Shown here: positions 35,390 to 45,866 of the stretch, one piece after another | How the letters are laid out: each line of letters starts with the position of its first letter | How positions within the stretch are numbered: position 1 is the stretch's first letter | Origin: Tupaia tana | Lineage: Eukaryota > Chordata > Mammalia > Scandentia > Tupaiidae | DNA length: 64,000 nt | Assembly (NCBI GenBank): GCA_026018925.1 | Contig: JAKSZU010000005.1 | Location: 19,020,779-19,084,778, forward strand | Direction of reading: 5' to 3' | The notes under the pieces: generated by a model | What the model was told of the DNA's origin: nothing | The model's input: only the letters and a program-made list of their open reading frames with translations | The model's database searches: none | Made by a program: the position numbers and the translations under genes

Positions 35390-35641
35390 GGAGAGGTTTT
35401 TGCTATAGGGCGAGTGCGCTCGCCAGACAGACAGAGAAAGACAGAGAGATAGAAAGCAGGAAATCACCCCCCAGGGGGGATGGCCACGCCGCAATCCCTT
35501 CTCCTCCATTCTCCTCTCGGGATCTTGGGCACGCACGCACACGTGCCCGGCGTGAGTTTAAGCCGCCGGGTCCGGGACTCGAACCGCGGTCGACTACGTG
35601 GGAGTCCAGCGACATAGCCATTACACTAACTGCTGGTCCCT
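35362..35641 (-). repeat. tRNA-headed SINE, long form, very young
   Basis: Reverse-strand copy with a 28-T run, CpG-rich body and an intact pol III head: read on its own strand, A-box-like TTAGTGTAATGG and B box GGTTCGAGTCC. Perfect 15-bp TSD GAAAGGGCAGGTTTT at 35351-35365 and 35642-35656. One of the least diverged copies here. Confidence 0.96.
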
Positions 35642-35755
35642 GAAAGGGCAGGTTTTAAACAGGGAACCAAAATTATGAATCATAAAAGTAACAACGATAA
35701 TTTCAATTACAGTAACACTATGAACACTTGTTCATCAAAAGATACCAGGAAGTCT

Positions 35756-35968
35756 GGGCTGGCCTGTGCCTAGTGGTTAAAAGCAAGATCCCCATGGCCT
35801 ACCACAGTTCAAATCTCAGTCCCAGCAGCTTGAAAATCATGCCGGGTGCATGAGTTCCCCAAATCCCAACAGGATGGAGAGGTAAAGGAGAAGAGATTAT
35901 GGCACAACCATGCCCTATTCGAGGGGTGTTTTCTCTCTCTAGTGAGCACAAACACCCACTGGCAATTT
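35756..35968 (+). repeat. tRNA-headed SINE, older long form
   Basis: Plus-strand copy: 'ctgggctggcctgtgcctag', 'cagcagcttgaaaatcatgc', 'gggtgttttctctctctagt', 'cccactggcaattt'. Confidence 0.8.
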
Positions 35969-36175
35969 TTTAAAAATATGATGTTGGTATCCAGGCTTAA
36001 GTAGTCCTGAAACAGAAAGAGGATCTTTACAGAGGAAATTGGTGAAACTCAAGTAAAGCCTGTATATTAGTTACTAATAATACCAATATTGATTTCTTAG
36101 CTTTGATACATGTACAATGGTTATAAAAATGGCAATATTTGAAGAAAACTGGGTAAAAGGCATAAAAACTCTCTT

Positions 36176-36342
36176 TAGAGCCTAGCATGTGGTGATGTGG
36201 CTAAGGTGCTGGACTTCACGTGGTCAACAGCAGTTCGAGTTCCAGACCTGGCGGGCCTTGTTTTTTTACTTTCCCTCTTTCTCTCACTCTGCCCCTTTCT
36301 CGTCAAATTAAAATAAATAAATAAATATTTTTTTTTTTTTTT
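36176..36342 (+). repeat. tRNA-headed SINE, short form
   Basis: Plus-strand copy: 'agagcctagcatgtggtgat', CAGTTCGAGTTCC, CT body, 'tcgtcaaattaaaataaa' then AAATAAAT and a T run. Confidence 0.85.
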
Positions 36343-36382
36343 AAGGTTGCGAGTTTCTGTTGGTATAAAAAAATTTGAAATC

Positions 36383-36645
36383 CAGGACCAGCAGTTAGTG
36401 TAATGGCTATGTTGCCGGATTTCCACGCAGTCAACCATAGTTTGAGTCCCAGACCTGGTGGCTGAAACTCACTCCAGGAGCGTACGTGTGTGCCCAAGAT
36501 CCCGAGAGGAGAGTGGAGGAGAAGGGACTGTGGTGTGGCCATCCCCCCTGGGGGGGTGATCTCTCGCTTTCTGTCTCTCTGTCTCTGACTTTCTAGTGAG
36601 CACACATGTCCTATACCAAAAACCTCTCCACACAAAAAAATAAAT
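36383..36645 (+). repeat. tRNA-headed SINE, long form
   Basis: Plus-strand copy: 'ccaggaccagcagttagtgt', 'ccaagatcccgagaggagag', 'ccatcccccctggggggg', 'cctataccaaaaacctctcc' end. Confidence 0.9.
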
Positions 36646-36699
36646 GGAAATCCATACATATTTTTTTCTTAGTATGCATTTTCTATGTACACATACAAA

Positions 36700-36770
36700 G
36701 AGGTTTTGAACTGCGGCCAGTCACGTGGGAGTCCAGTGCCTTTAACCACCATGCCACCTGCTAGCCCCCA
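36700..36770 (-). repeat. tRNA-headed SINE head fragment
   Basis: Reverse-strand head only: 'ttttgaactgcggccagtca', 'cgtgggagtccagtgccttt', 'ccacctgctagcccc'. Confidence 0.75.
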
Positions 36771-37462
36771 TAAACACAAACTTTAATTCCATTTTCCTTT
36801 AAGTTTTTGAGGATCTCTTGTATATTTAAAAAGTTCAAAGCACGGGCACAACAATGAGGGAGGAACTGAGGAAGTGGGATAAGCGCACTAGTAATATCAA
36901 CCATACACTGGTAAGGCTGTTGAATTGGGTCATGGGTTCACATGTGGTCATTTTATCATGTTTTAAAACTATATACATGTTATATACAACATTGTAAAAT
37001 TATCTCTGATGGTTTTGAGGGTGGAAAACAGGAGATTTATATATATATATAAAAATAAATATATATATAGTGTTCAAACACAGAGCTAAAATGCCCCAGC
37101 ACAGTGCTCAATTTATTACCAGCAGGAGAAAGTGGTTTTATTCCTTCAACGTAAAGTTACTGAATGCTAAGAGCTAAGCACTGGAATACTGAGATGAATA
37201 AAATACTTTCTTCCCATAGAAACATCTGTGGCCTGTTTATATACTTAACGAAGTATGTGCATTTGTTAAGTCTTAACAGTTTATCTTGCCAAAATAAACA
37301 GACTGGTAACATATCTTAAGAGGAACTGAGAAATAGCATCCTCTGACCTACACAGGCTCAAAAAAGAACAAAAAAGGCAGGACATTTTCTAAGATGTATT
37401 TTTTTAGTACATACCTAATGTATGTTAACAGTTTAATTATTCACATATAAAAAGTATAACTA

Positions 37463-37723
37463 GGGACCAGCAGTTAGCGTAATGGCTACGTCGCTGGACT
37501 CCCACGTAGTCGACCACGGTTCGCATCTCAGACCCGGTGGCTTAAAACTCACGCTGGGCGCGTGTGCGTGCGTGCCCAAGATCCCGAGAGGAGAACAGAG
37601 GAGAAGAGATTGCAGCATGGCCATCCCCCCTGGGGGGTGATTTCTAGCTTTCTATCTCTTTGTCTCTCTCTGTCTGTCTGGCGAGCACACGCACCCTGTA
37701 GCAAAAACTTCTCAAAAAAAAAA
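37463..37723 (+). repeat. tRNA-headed SINE, long form, young
   Basis: Plus-strand copy: 'gggaccagcagttagcgtaa', 'cccaagatcccgagaggag', 'ccctgtagcaaaaacttctc' and A tail. TSD AAAAAGTATAACTA at 37449-37462 and again at about 37723-37736. Confidence 0.94.
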
Positions 37724-37756
37724 AAAAAGTATAACTAAAAAGTTGTACAGACTATC

Positions 37757-38005
37757 TATTTTTTTTTTTTTTTTTTTTTTAATTTTCTATAGGGCATATG
37801 CTCTCACCAGAGAGAGACCGAGAAGTGAGAAAGCATCCCCCAAGGGGAATGGTCACACTGCAATCTCTTCTCCTCACTCTCCTCTTGGGATTTTGTGCAT
37901 GCATGCACACATGCCTAGCTTGTTTATCAAGCCTCCAGGTCAGGGACTCAAACCATGCCATGTAGGATCTAGCCAACTTAACTACCATGCCATCTGGCTG
38001 GCCCA
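37757..38005 (-). repeat. tRNA-headed SINE, long form
   Basis: Reverse-strand copy with a T run, 'ttttctatagggcatatgct', 'agcctccaggtcagggactc', head end 'catctggctggccc'. Confidence 0.86.
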
Positions 38006-38755
38006 CATGCCTATTATTCAAACAACTTTACAACAATCTCTCCTATAAAGCCCTGATATTAGACAAAATAGAAAATCACAGACTGTAAGAGCCCCTGCTC
38101 AATGAATGGCAATGTAAAGTAAAGACTATGTACTTCTCAAAAGCCTGCTGATTACTGCTGGATATCAACACAAATAACGCATCAGGCAATGTACGAGAAA
38201 TATGGCTGATGACAATTGGCAACTAAATCTTTCAGTCTAAACACAGAGAACTGAAACCTAACCTAGTGCTTTTTCATAATACCTTGGCCCTGCTCCATGG
38301 CCACGCTGGCCAAAACCCAGCAGCAAAGCCGGCAGCACGTGCACAGAGATGACTAAGGAGCCTAAGCTAGACACTGTGTGCTCATGCCCTGGGCATTGTC
38401 AGGCCTGCTGCCAGACAAGGCTTTGGAGAGGGGCTTAGAGCTCATGAGACTACTTGACCCCACTTTACTCCATTTGGAAATGGAGGGTGAACAAAGTAAT
38501 CAAAATCCAGTATCAGCACTTACCTTCCAATGCCCATAATTAACTTGGAAGTACACAGAGGAATGAATTTGCTGTCCTATGGTCGTGGTTAAAAATCTGC
38601 TTTTATGTTTTAGTAATAATGCTGAATATAAGATTCTAAAATAGTTAATTTTATTATTGAAAATGCTGTCAAATGAAGCTTTGGAAAGAAAACTCTCAGT
38701 GTATGAATCTTCCCCTCTTTTGACATGAACTGAATGTCAGAGATGAAAATTTACC
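38006..38755. other. intron, nothing recognised
   Basis: It includes a moderately GC-rich patch at about 38280-38480 without a clear repeat match or open frame. Left unassigned. Confidence 0.5.
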
Positions 38756-38761
38756 ATCACA

Positions 38762-38995
38762 GGCCACCAGTGGCATAGTGGTCTTTAAAGCAGCTGGATC
38801 ACACATGGTCGACTGCATGGTTCAAGTCTCAGGCCAGGCAGCTTGAAAAACACACCAGGCACATGTGTGTGCCCAAAAATCCTAAGAGGAGAATGAAGGA
38901 GAAGGGATTATGGTATGGCTATGCCCCATGGGAGGTGCTTTGTCACTTACTTTCTCTCTCTCTGTCTCAGGGAGTGCATGCAAAAAAAAAAGTTA
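38762..38995 (+). repeat. tRNA-headed SINE, older long form
   Basis: Plus-strand copy: 'caggccaccagtggcatagt', 'gcagcttgaaaaacacacca', 'ctctctctctgtctcaggga', A tail. Confidence 0.82.
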
Positions 38996-39790
38996 ACATC
39001 ACTATGAGTCCAACCACATGACATTAAGGAAAAGGCAAAACTATGCGGTAAAAAGATCAGTGGCGGGCCAGTCAGATGGCGTGGTGGATCCCACATGGCT
39101 GACTATATGGTTCAAGTCCTAGATCTGGTGGCTTGAAAACCATGCCAGGCATGGGACCAGCAGATGGCGAAATAGCTACATTGCTGGATTCCCATGTAGT
39201 TGACCGTGGATGAAGTCCCAGACCCGGCAGCTTAAACTCACACCAGGCACGTGTGTGCGTGTGTGCTCAAGATCCCCAGAGGAGAATAGATTGCGCATAG
39301 CCGTCCCCCCTGCAGGGGGTGATTTCTTGGCTTTCTGTCTCTCCCTGTCTGTCTGGCAAGCACACGCACCCTATAGCAAAACCTCTCAAAAAAAAAAAAG
39401 AAAAAAGAAAAAGAAAAAAGAAAAAAAAGAAAACAAAACAAAAACAAGATCAGTGGTTCCCAGAGGTTGGGACAGAACACAGAATAGGCAGAGCACAAAG
39501 GGCTTTAAGGGTAGTGACACTATTCTGTATGATACTATGATGATGAATACTTGTCAACATAGATTTGTTCAGATACGTAGAAAGCAAAATAGCAGCAATG
39601 AAACCTAATGGGAACTATGGGATCTGAGTGATGATGATATTTGAGTTGTAATAAATATTCCATCTCAGTGAATGGGGGAGAGGTCGATGGGAAGGAGACA
39701 CTACATTGGGTGGGGTGGGGGGATATAGACACTGTATTTTCACTCAATTTTTGCTGTGAAACTAGAACTACTCTAGTATAGAGTTTTAGT
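38996..39790 (+). mobile_element. L1 (L1M-type) 3' end, interrupted by a SINE dimer
   Basis: Left part 'actatgagtccaaccacatg' to 'aaaagatcagtgg'. It resumes at 39446 with 'aagatcagtggttcccagag', then 'tattctgtatgatactatga', 'gctgtgaaactagaactact'. This matches the 3' UTR of old L1M elements. Confidence 0.78.
39064..39445 (+). repeat. chimeric tRNA-SINE dimer
   Basis: 39064-39152 is the 5' part of an older-branch SINE ('cgggccagtcagatggcgtg' to 'ccatgccaggcat'). It is fused directly to a full-length younger-branch SINE (39153 on, 'gggaccagcagatggcgaaa') and a long A/G-rich tail. One TSD, AAGATCAGTGG at 39053-39063 and 39446-39456, encloses both, suggesting a single insertion. Confidence 0.85.
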
Positions 39791-39972
39791 CTATATTTAC
39801 ATCTAACTAGCTACATAAATCTATCAGATATTGTAAATGTGTATCAGATAAATCTGATGCTAGGGAAGTTAAAAGTTTGGTTCTTATATTATGAACACTT
39901 CAAATCTAAATATAATAATGTTAGTAACTATGGCTACTATCGGATATTTGGTATAATTCTTCCCACTACAGT

Positions 39973-39974
<2 letters not shown>

Positions 39975-40005
<31 letters not shown>
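39975..40005 (+). repeat. poly(T) run
   Basis: About 31 T's without an attached SINE body. Possibly the tail of a truncated minus-strand retrocopy. Confidence 0.85.
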
Positions 40006-40260
40006 CATGAAGAGCTAATGACCAACATGATAATAACAAATCTTTTCTATGAAACTGGAAAAACCTTTCTGTTGAACATCAGGTATATCTTCATATGTAA
40101 ACATAAATGGGTTAATTAAGAAGAGTTCATGACTTACAGACATAAAATATGCAACGAGTGTAGGCAATTAATTTTCATTGAAATTCCTTACCTTAACCTT
40201 AACCTTACTTAACATTGGGTTTCATATATCCAGCCTGAGTCTTCTTTAACCATACATTCT

Positions 40261-40536
40261 TTTTTTTTTTTTTTTTTTTTGGGGGGAGAGGTTTTTCGCT
40301 ATAGGGCGCGTGCGCTCCAGACAGACAGAGAGAGACATAGAGACAGAAAGCGAGAAATCACCCCCCAGGGGGGATGGTCATGCCGCAATCCCTTTTCCTC
40401 CATTCTCCTCTCGGGATCTTGGGCACGCACGCACACGCGCCCGGCGTGAGTTGTAAGCCACCGGGTCCGAGACGCGAACCGCGGTCGACTACGTGGGAGT
40501 CCAGCGACATAACCATTACGCTAACTGCTGGTTCCC
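40261..40536 (-). repeat. tRNA-headed SINE, long form, very young
   Basis: Reverse-strand copy with a T/G run, 'cgctatagggcgcgtgcgct', CpG-rich body, head end 'gctaactgctggttccc'. TSD ACCATACATTCT at 40249-40260 and ACCGTATATTCT at 40537-40548 (two mismatches). Confidence 0.94.
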
Positions 40537-40544
40537 ACCGTATA

Positions 40545-40770
40545 TTCTTTTTTATTTTTCAGTTTGTTATAGAGTGTGGGCATTTGCTAGAAAGAGATGG
40601 GGGGGGGGACACCACACCCCACAGGGAATGAACACTCTCTTCTCAGGATTTTGGGCATGCATGCACATGCACCAGAGTGACTTTCAAGCCACTGGGTCCA
40701 GGACTTGAACCACACAGCAGGCCATGTGAGATCTAGCCACCCCAACACCCATGCCACCTGCTAGCCCTCC
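40545..40770 (-). repeat. tRNA-headed SINE, long form, older
   Basis: Reverse-strand copy beginning 'cagtttgttatagagtgtgg', G run at about 40601-40610, 'gccactgggtccaggacttg', head end 'ccacctgctagccct'. Confidence 0.85.
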
Positions 40771-41094
40771 AAATTACTTTTACCAGAACATGGAGAGTGA
40801 AAACAAATCCAACGATCAGAAATTAGAGGCTGGGATAATGTGTTAAAAACAGTGACTGGGAAGTTCACTAGGATAGTCCACTTCCAGACACGATGAAAAA
40901 AAACATGTGGCAGAAGTAAGTCATGCAACAAAAAAAAAATCTCATAATAAAATAGAACAAAACTAAAATCCACGTAAACTGAGAGGAAAAAAGTTTCTAC
41001 CAAATTACTATTTCTCAATCTATTGATAGGGAGGTTGATACACAGTCATTCATTCTATTAATATTTACTTTTGTAATATATAAAACTCATACTT

Positions 41095-41307
41095 GGTTAA
41101 GTGCCACTCAGAAAACATTCTGAGAAATGCATCTTGAGGCAACTGCACCCTGCGAACACGTGGAGTGTACCTGCACAATCCGAGCTGGCGGAGCCGGCTG
41201 CACACCTAGGCTAGTGCCCTGGCCCACATGCTCCTTACGGGGCCACCGTTACAGACACCTTCCCGTTTAACCAAAACTCTGCAATAAGCACATGACTGTA
41301 CTTTGTT
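41095..41307. mobile_element. Tigger-like DNA transposon remnant
   Basis: It resembles a common mammalian Tigger-type element: 'cattctgagaaatgcatctt', 'ctgcacaatccgagctggcg', 'gcacacctaggctagtgc', 'ttacggggccaccgttacag', and the terminal 'gcacatgactgta'. The left end is eroded. Confidence 0.5.
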
Positions 41308-42120
41308 TTACTAAAATAATTTCACGATATGTGTAAAATTTTTCAGCCATTGGCACAAGCCCAGTCCAATGACAGATCACAAATAATATAAATTGTACAA
41401 TATAAAACATTAAAAAAGACATGTGAAAAAACAAAAGAGCTATTAGTTTATGCTGTTATTCATTTGCAGGATTTAGATTCTTTCCTAGTGTAGTGTCATG
41501 TAACGCAAATAAGGCAATAACAGAGAAAAATGACAGAAATGTTCCATAAAGCTTCACAAATTCTCCATTTAAAAAGAACTTACAAGTCTTTGTCAAATGT
41601 AAAAGAAATTAACTCGTTATCTAGCTCTTTTTGTTTGCTTCTAGCTAGCCCTTGAAGCACAGAATTAATTTAACCTCAGAGCGCCTATGCAGCTGACAGT
41701 ATTCTTAGCTTCTAAAATCTCCCAAGAGAAATTGATTTAGTAGGCAAGTATTTCAGCTGTTAGAGGAATCCCATAGATAGATCACTTAAAAAAAATTTAT
41801 CCCCACAAAAACACCAGGAATACAACTTGTAATTTATAAAAAGAGCATTAAATGTATAGACCAAGATTAACAGTTTCTTTCTCTTGGAAATACACATGAA
41901 TTTTTGAATTCTTCAGGCACAGGAATGTGTATCAGTTAGATGCCAGGCCTGCAACGGACGAGTGTTCAGTACGTGCTTATGTAACTGAGTTAATCCAGCA
42001 ATATTCCTCTAGTGGGCGACATCCCAGGGACTCGACTAGCTTACATGGGAGAAGAACAAAAACTTGTTTTTTCTATCTCGCTCTAATCTTCATTTATTAC
42101 TCCCAGGCCTGTTGGATATG
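41308..42120. other. intron, nothing recognised
   Basis: No SINE, exon or named repeat seen. AT-rich. Confidence 0.5.
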
Positions 42121-42133
42121 ACTATGTTTCTTC

Positions 42134-42391
42134 CTTTTTTTTTTTTTTTTAAAGAAAGATTTTTGCTATTGAACACGTGTGCACATTGGAGAGACAGAGA
42201 AACATAGACAGAAAGCGAGAAATCAGCCTCCGGGGGGATGGCAACACAGCAATCCCTTCTCCATTTTCCTCTTGGGATCTTGGGCATGCAGGCACACATG
42301 CCCAGCATGAGTGTTAAGCCACCGGATCTGGGACTCGAACAGTGGTTGACTACATGGGAGTCCAGCAACATGTACACCATCTGCTGGCCTC
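42134..42391 (-). repeat. tRNA-headed SINE, long form
   Basis: Reverse-strand copy with a T run, 'aagatttttgctattgaaca', 'gccaccggatctgggactcg', head end 'catctgctggcctc'. Likely TSD around 'ATGTTTCT' (42124-42131, 42393-42400). Confidence 0.88.
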
Positions 42392-43470
42392 AATGTTTCT
42401 AAAAGCATTACAACAATATAAGAGATACCACATAGAACAATAATTGTGATAGTAAATAAGCTTTATTCAAAATCCACTATACTCTACCTCAAGTGCAAGA
42501 ATTCTGTAAAATTTAAACACTTGTTCTGTACTAGGACCGGCATTTCTAAACAATGAGAGCTGACATGTACATAAATCATGAAACACTGCATGGCAAATTA
42601 TGATTTATTCATAATTAAAACACTTAAATCTTACAACACTTCTTTTAAAAAGAATTTGCATTTAAAGGGTAAGTAGTACCTAGTTTTCATCTAAATCCTT
42701 ACAGAGACAAAGCTGTTATTATTATCATCATTAAAAAGAAATATATTTTTAATGTACAAGGTTTTAAAAATATTCATGCATCTCATTTCATTTTATTTCT
42801 CTTTTAAGTTGAAGAAATGAATGTGCCTGACAGACGAGCAGGGCCTAGACCACCAGCTCACTCTCTGCAGTATCATCAATCCATTCTTCCCTAGCTGCCA
42901 GAGGCACTGGGTGGGGCGGTCAGCAGGGGCCCTTTCTCCAAGGGAGGTGCCATGAAGATGACAGACACTGCACCTACACCACCATTCCCTATAATCACTG
43001 CAATAGTCCAAACATTCCACTCTCTACCTTTCAATCTGCAATTTGGATTCAATGTATTCTCTCCATAAAGTACCTAAAGAGCTTTATAAACTACAGTTTG
43101 AATCAAGAATGCTGACCTTTAAATGCCCTCAATCACTGAACAAATCATAAAATTATTGTACTGCATTCACTCCATACTGAACTGCCTCTCAACTTTATCA
43201 AGTATCTTTTTCTTTACCATCTTGTCCTGCTGTTGAGTAGGCTTCAAATGTACTAAGACTACATGGAAAAATTCTTCCTCTGTAACGTGTATGTACCAAA
43301 TCTCCTCTTACATGCGCATGCACACACACACACACGCAAACACACACACCAAAATAAATACACAAAAGGCTTCAATGTGCACACAATTGCTCTTTCATGT
43401 AACTCAACACGTTGAATGGCTTCTCTCTGAGGAGCCTACCTGTGGACTGCTTAGAATTTTCTGCTGAAAA
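42392..43470. other. intron with a (CA)n run, otherwise unassigned
   Basis: A CA-rich microsatellite lies at about 43317-43348. No exon. No SINE between 42.4 and 43.47 kb. Confidence 0.6.
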
Positions 43471-43475
43471 TCTAC

Positions 43476-43760
43476 CTGTAGCCCTAGTGATTAAGGGAGC
43501 CACATCTCTTACAGCTCATCAGGATTTACATGTCAGCCCTGATAGCTTGAAAAACATGCCAGGTGCATGTGCACATGTGTCCAAAATCCCTACAGGATGG
43601 AGAATGGAGGGAAAAGGATTTCAGCATGACTTTCGGCATGACCTTCGGCATGACTTTCGGCATGACCTTCGGCATGACCATGCCCCTGGGGGTATGCTTT
43701 CTCCCTCTCCCACCTTCTCTCTGAAAGCACACATACCCTCTGGCAATTCAAACATTTTTT
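43476..43760 (+). repeat. tRNA-headed SINE, older form, containing a minisatellite
   Basis: Plus-strand copy: 'gtagccctagtgattaaggg', 'gatagcttgaaaaacatgcc', CT body, 'ccctctggcaattcaaac'. It is interrupted at 43623-43679 by a 12-bp tandem repeat. Confidence 0.83.
43623..43679 (+). repeat. 12-bp minisatellite inside a SINE
   Basis: About 4.7 units of GCATGACYTTCG, with Y alternating T,C,T,C, so a 24-bp higher-order period. It lies where other SINE copies have a single 'gcatgaccatgccc' block. Confidence 0.93.
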
Positions 43761-43888
43761 TCTATTGACAAAAGAAACCAAAACTAAGTTATAATATGAA
43801 GTTTAAGTCATATTCTTCTCAATTTTTACTACACTAATAATTCCATCGCAAATAGATAATATATTTAATATGAAAACCTACTGCTAGG

Positions 43889-44143
43889 GGACCAGCAGTT
43901 CGCGTCATGGCTACGTCGCTGGACTCCCACGTAGCCGACCACAGTTCAAGTCCCGGACCCGGTGGCTTAAACTCACGCCGGGTGTGTGTGTGTGTGTGCC
44001 CAAGATCGTGAGAGGAGAATGGAGGAGAAAGGATTGCGGTGTGACCATCCCCTCTGGGGGGTGATTTCTCGCTTTCTATCTCTCTGTCTGGCGAGTGCAC
44101 GCACCCTATAGCAAAAACCTCTCCAAAAAAAGAAAAAAAAAAA
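43889..44143 (+). repeat. tRNA-headed SINE, long form, young
   Basis: Plus-strand copy: 'ggaccagcagttcgcgtcat', 'cccctctggggggtgatttc', 'ccctatagcaaaaacctctc' and A tail. Perfect 16-bp TSD AAAACCTACTGCTAGG at 43873-43888 and 44144-44159. Confidence 0.96.
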
Positions 44144-44396
44144 AAAACCTACTGCTAGGATTTAAATCTCTAAGCAATACTGTTTTATCTCTACTATTGT
44201 TCTAGTCTCTTCAGCTCAGCCCAGCAATAGAAAATAATTTTATTTCTGGACATAACAAAAATAATCTTGGCTTCAGGAAGACTCAAGCAATACCAAGAAA
44301 CTTTAATGGCAACCCAAAAACTTAGATGAAGACTGCATTGTTCTTTGTGAGAGCAGATTCTGAGTTAACTACAAATTAAAAGGTAGTCATAAACTA

Positions 44397-44662
44397 TCAG
44401 CAGATGGCATAATGGTTACGTCGCTATTACTCCCACATACTCGGACTCCAACGTAGTCGACCACGGTTGGAATCTCAGACCTGGCAGCTTAAAACTCACA
44501 CCAGATGCGTGGGAGTACCTGCCCAAAATCCTGAGAGAAGATTGGAGGAGAAGAGGTTGTAGTGTGGCCCGCTCCTCTGGAGAGTGATTTCTCACTTTCT
44601 GTCTCTCTTTCTGCCTCTCTGGCAAGCATGTGCACCCTATAGCAAAAATTTCTCCAAAAAAA
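44397..44662 (+). repeat. tRNA-headed SINE, long form, with head duplication
   Basis: Plus-strand copy with an imperfect tandem duplication in the anticodon region ('actcccacatactcggactc' then 'caacgtagtcgacc'). It ends 'ccctatagcaaaaatttctc' plus A's. The first few bases of the head are missing. Confidence 0.86.
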
Positions 44663-44813
44663 GTCATAAATACACAGTCTCTCCACACACAGGGCAAAGC
44701 CATTAAGCAAGACATACTTCAGAAACACACATCAGGATCATGAATTTTTCTTCCGATAAATATATTTTTTTCTCTTGCTATAACAACATAATCACCATCA
44801 AAGACATAAATTG

Positions 44814-44817
<4 letters not shown>

Positions 44818-44845
<28 letters not shown>
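44818..44845 (+). repeat. poly(A) run
   Basis: About 28 A's in AT-rich intron, with no SINE body attached. Confidence 0.85.
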
Positions 44846-44981
44846 CAGAAAGAAAGGAAAGACGCTATATGCATCCCTAAACAGAAGTGTTAATGCAGAA
44901 GTCTTTTCCTAAAGGGATAATAAGCTATGTCAATATTAAAGAAAAATGTATAAAATTTAAACTATAAAATTTATTTTAGGC

Positions 44982-45165
44982 CCAGCAGTACTGGAAGTGT
45001 CATAGCCAATTAGGAATTTGGATTCTCAGGTGACCTAAAATATACACTGAGCACCCAACTAGTCAAAGATCCTGACTAGTTAGAGGTGAAAGGGGATCAC
45101 AGCTTAATGAGTTTGGGTATGAATTCATGATCTCTCTCTAGGGAAAAATAAAAATATACAAAAAT
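44982..45165 (+). repeat. degenerate tRNA-SINE (possible)
   Basis: 'taggcccagcagtactggaa', 'gattctcaggtgacctaaaa', 'tcctgactagttagaggtga' and 'tctctctctagggaaa' loosely follow the long form. Strongly diverged. Confidence 0.4.
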
Positions 45166-45289
45166 TCAACTTATAAAAACTTACTGGTCTGTACAAAACA
45201 ACAAAACTCAACAACCAATCTTATAATACATATAATACAGGCTCTCAATAATGCCATTATAATTCTAAAGATTCATTTAAAAATTATTA

Positions 45290-45490
45290 TTCCACATTTT
45301 ATTGTGCACTAACTATACAGGTATTTCAATATGGTTAATCCATGCCATAAAACCTCAGATATCATTATCATCCTGACTTCATCAATGAGGAAACATATTC
45401 AAATAAGGTGAAGCAGCTGCTTTAAGCTTTATGATTACTCAGCCCATGACTTTCCTATCTCCCTCTGAAGTTCACAGTCTTTCCACATCA
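45290..45490 (-). repeat. MIR fragment (antisense)
   Basis: 'ttattgtgcactaactatac', 'cagatatcattatcatcctg', 'atcaatgaggaaacatattc' fit antisense MIR. Confidence 0.65.
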
Positions 45491-45501
45491 TAAAGATTTC
45501 C

Positions 45502-45740
45502 AGGACCAGCAGGTGGCATGGAGATTAAGGCAGCTGGATCTCACATGGCTGACTATGTGGTCCAAGTCCCAGGTCTGGCAGCTTGAAAAACACACTGGGC
45601 ATGCATTTATGGATACCCAAGAGGAGAATGGAGCAAAGTGGACTGAAGTGTAGTCATCCCTGCCCCCGAAGGAGGGGGTGCTTGCTTTCTCTCTCTCTCT
45701 CTCTGGAACCTGTAGTAAACTGTATTTAAAACAAAAGATT
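45502..45740 (+). repeat. tRNA-headed SINE, long form, older
   Basis: Plus-strand copy: 'ccaggaccagcaggtggcat', 'gcagcttgaaaaacacactg', 'ctctctctctctctggaacc', 'tgtagtaaactg' end. Confidence 0.85.
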
Positions 45741-45866
45741 CCCCCAAAAAATTTTTAATATGCCTCAACTTTCCAAATTTTCAAAAAAATCATCACCAGG
45801 TGCCAAGAAAACAAAATATGACAGTCTCCTCCCCAGAAGGTCCAATCTTATGGCTAGATTTGTTCA

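Larger units (their letters stand above)
33000..36175 (+). mobile_element. old L1, 3' half, fragmented by many SINE insertions
   Basis: L1 ORF2 and 3' UTR pieces in order on the plus strand: 'ggatagctcaacaaccaaca' and 'ttaacacgcacaataagaga' (33.1-33.2 kb); 'tcattcacagatgatatgat' (33.5 kb); 'gatactatttgcagtagcaa' and 'aaaattatatggaaataa' (34.4-34.6 kb); 'ttgttcatcaaaagatacca' (35.7 kb); 'aagcctgtatattagttact' (36.05 kb). At least eight SINEs lie between. Inactive. Confidence 0.75.

Noticed and set aside
35400-35640. tRNA-like sequences that might be called tRNA genes
   Set aside because: The B boxes are the heads of SINEs with CT bodies and A tails. The heads do not fold into a proper acceptor stem, so no real tRNA gene is supported.
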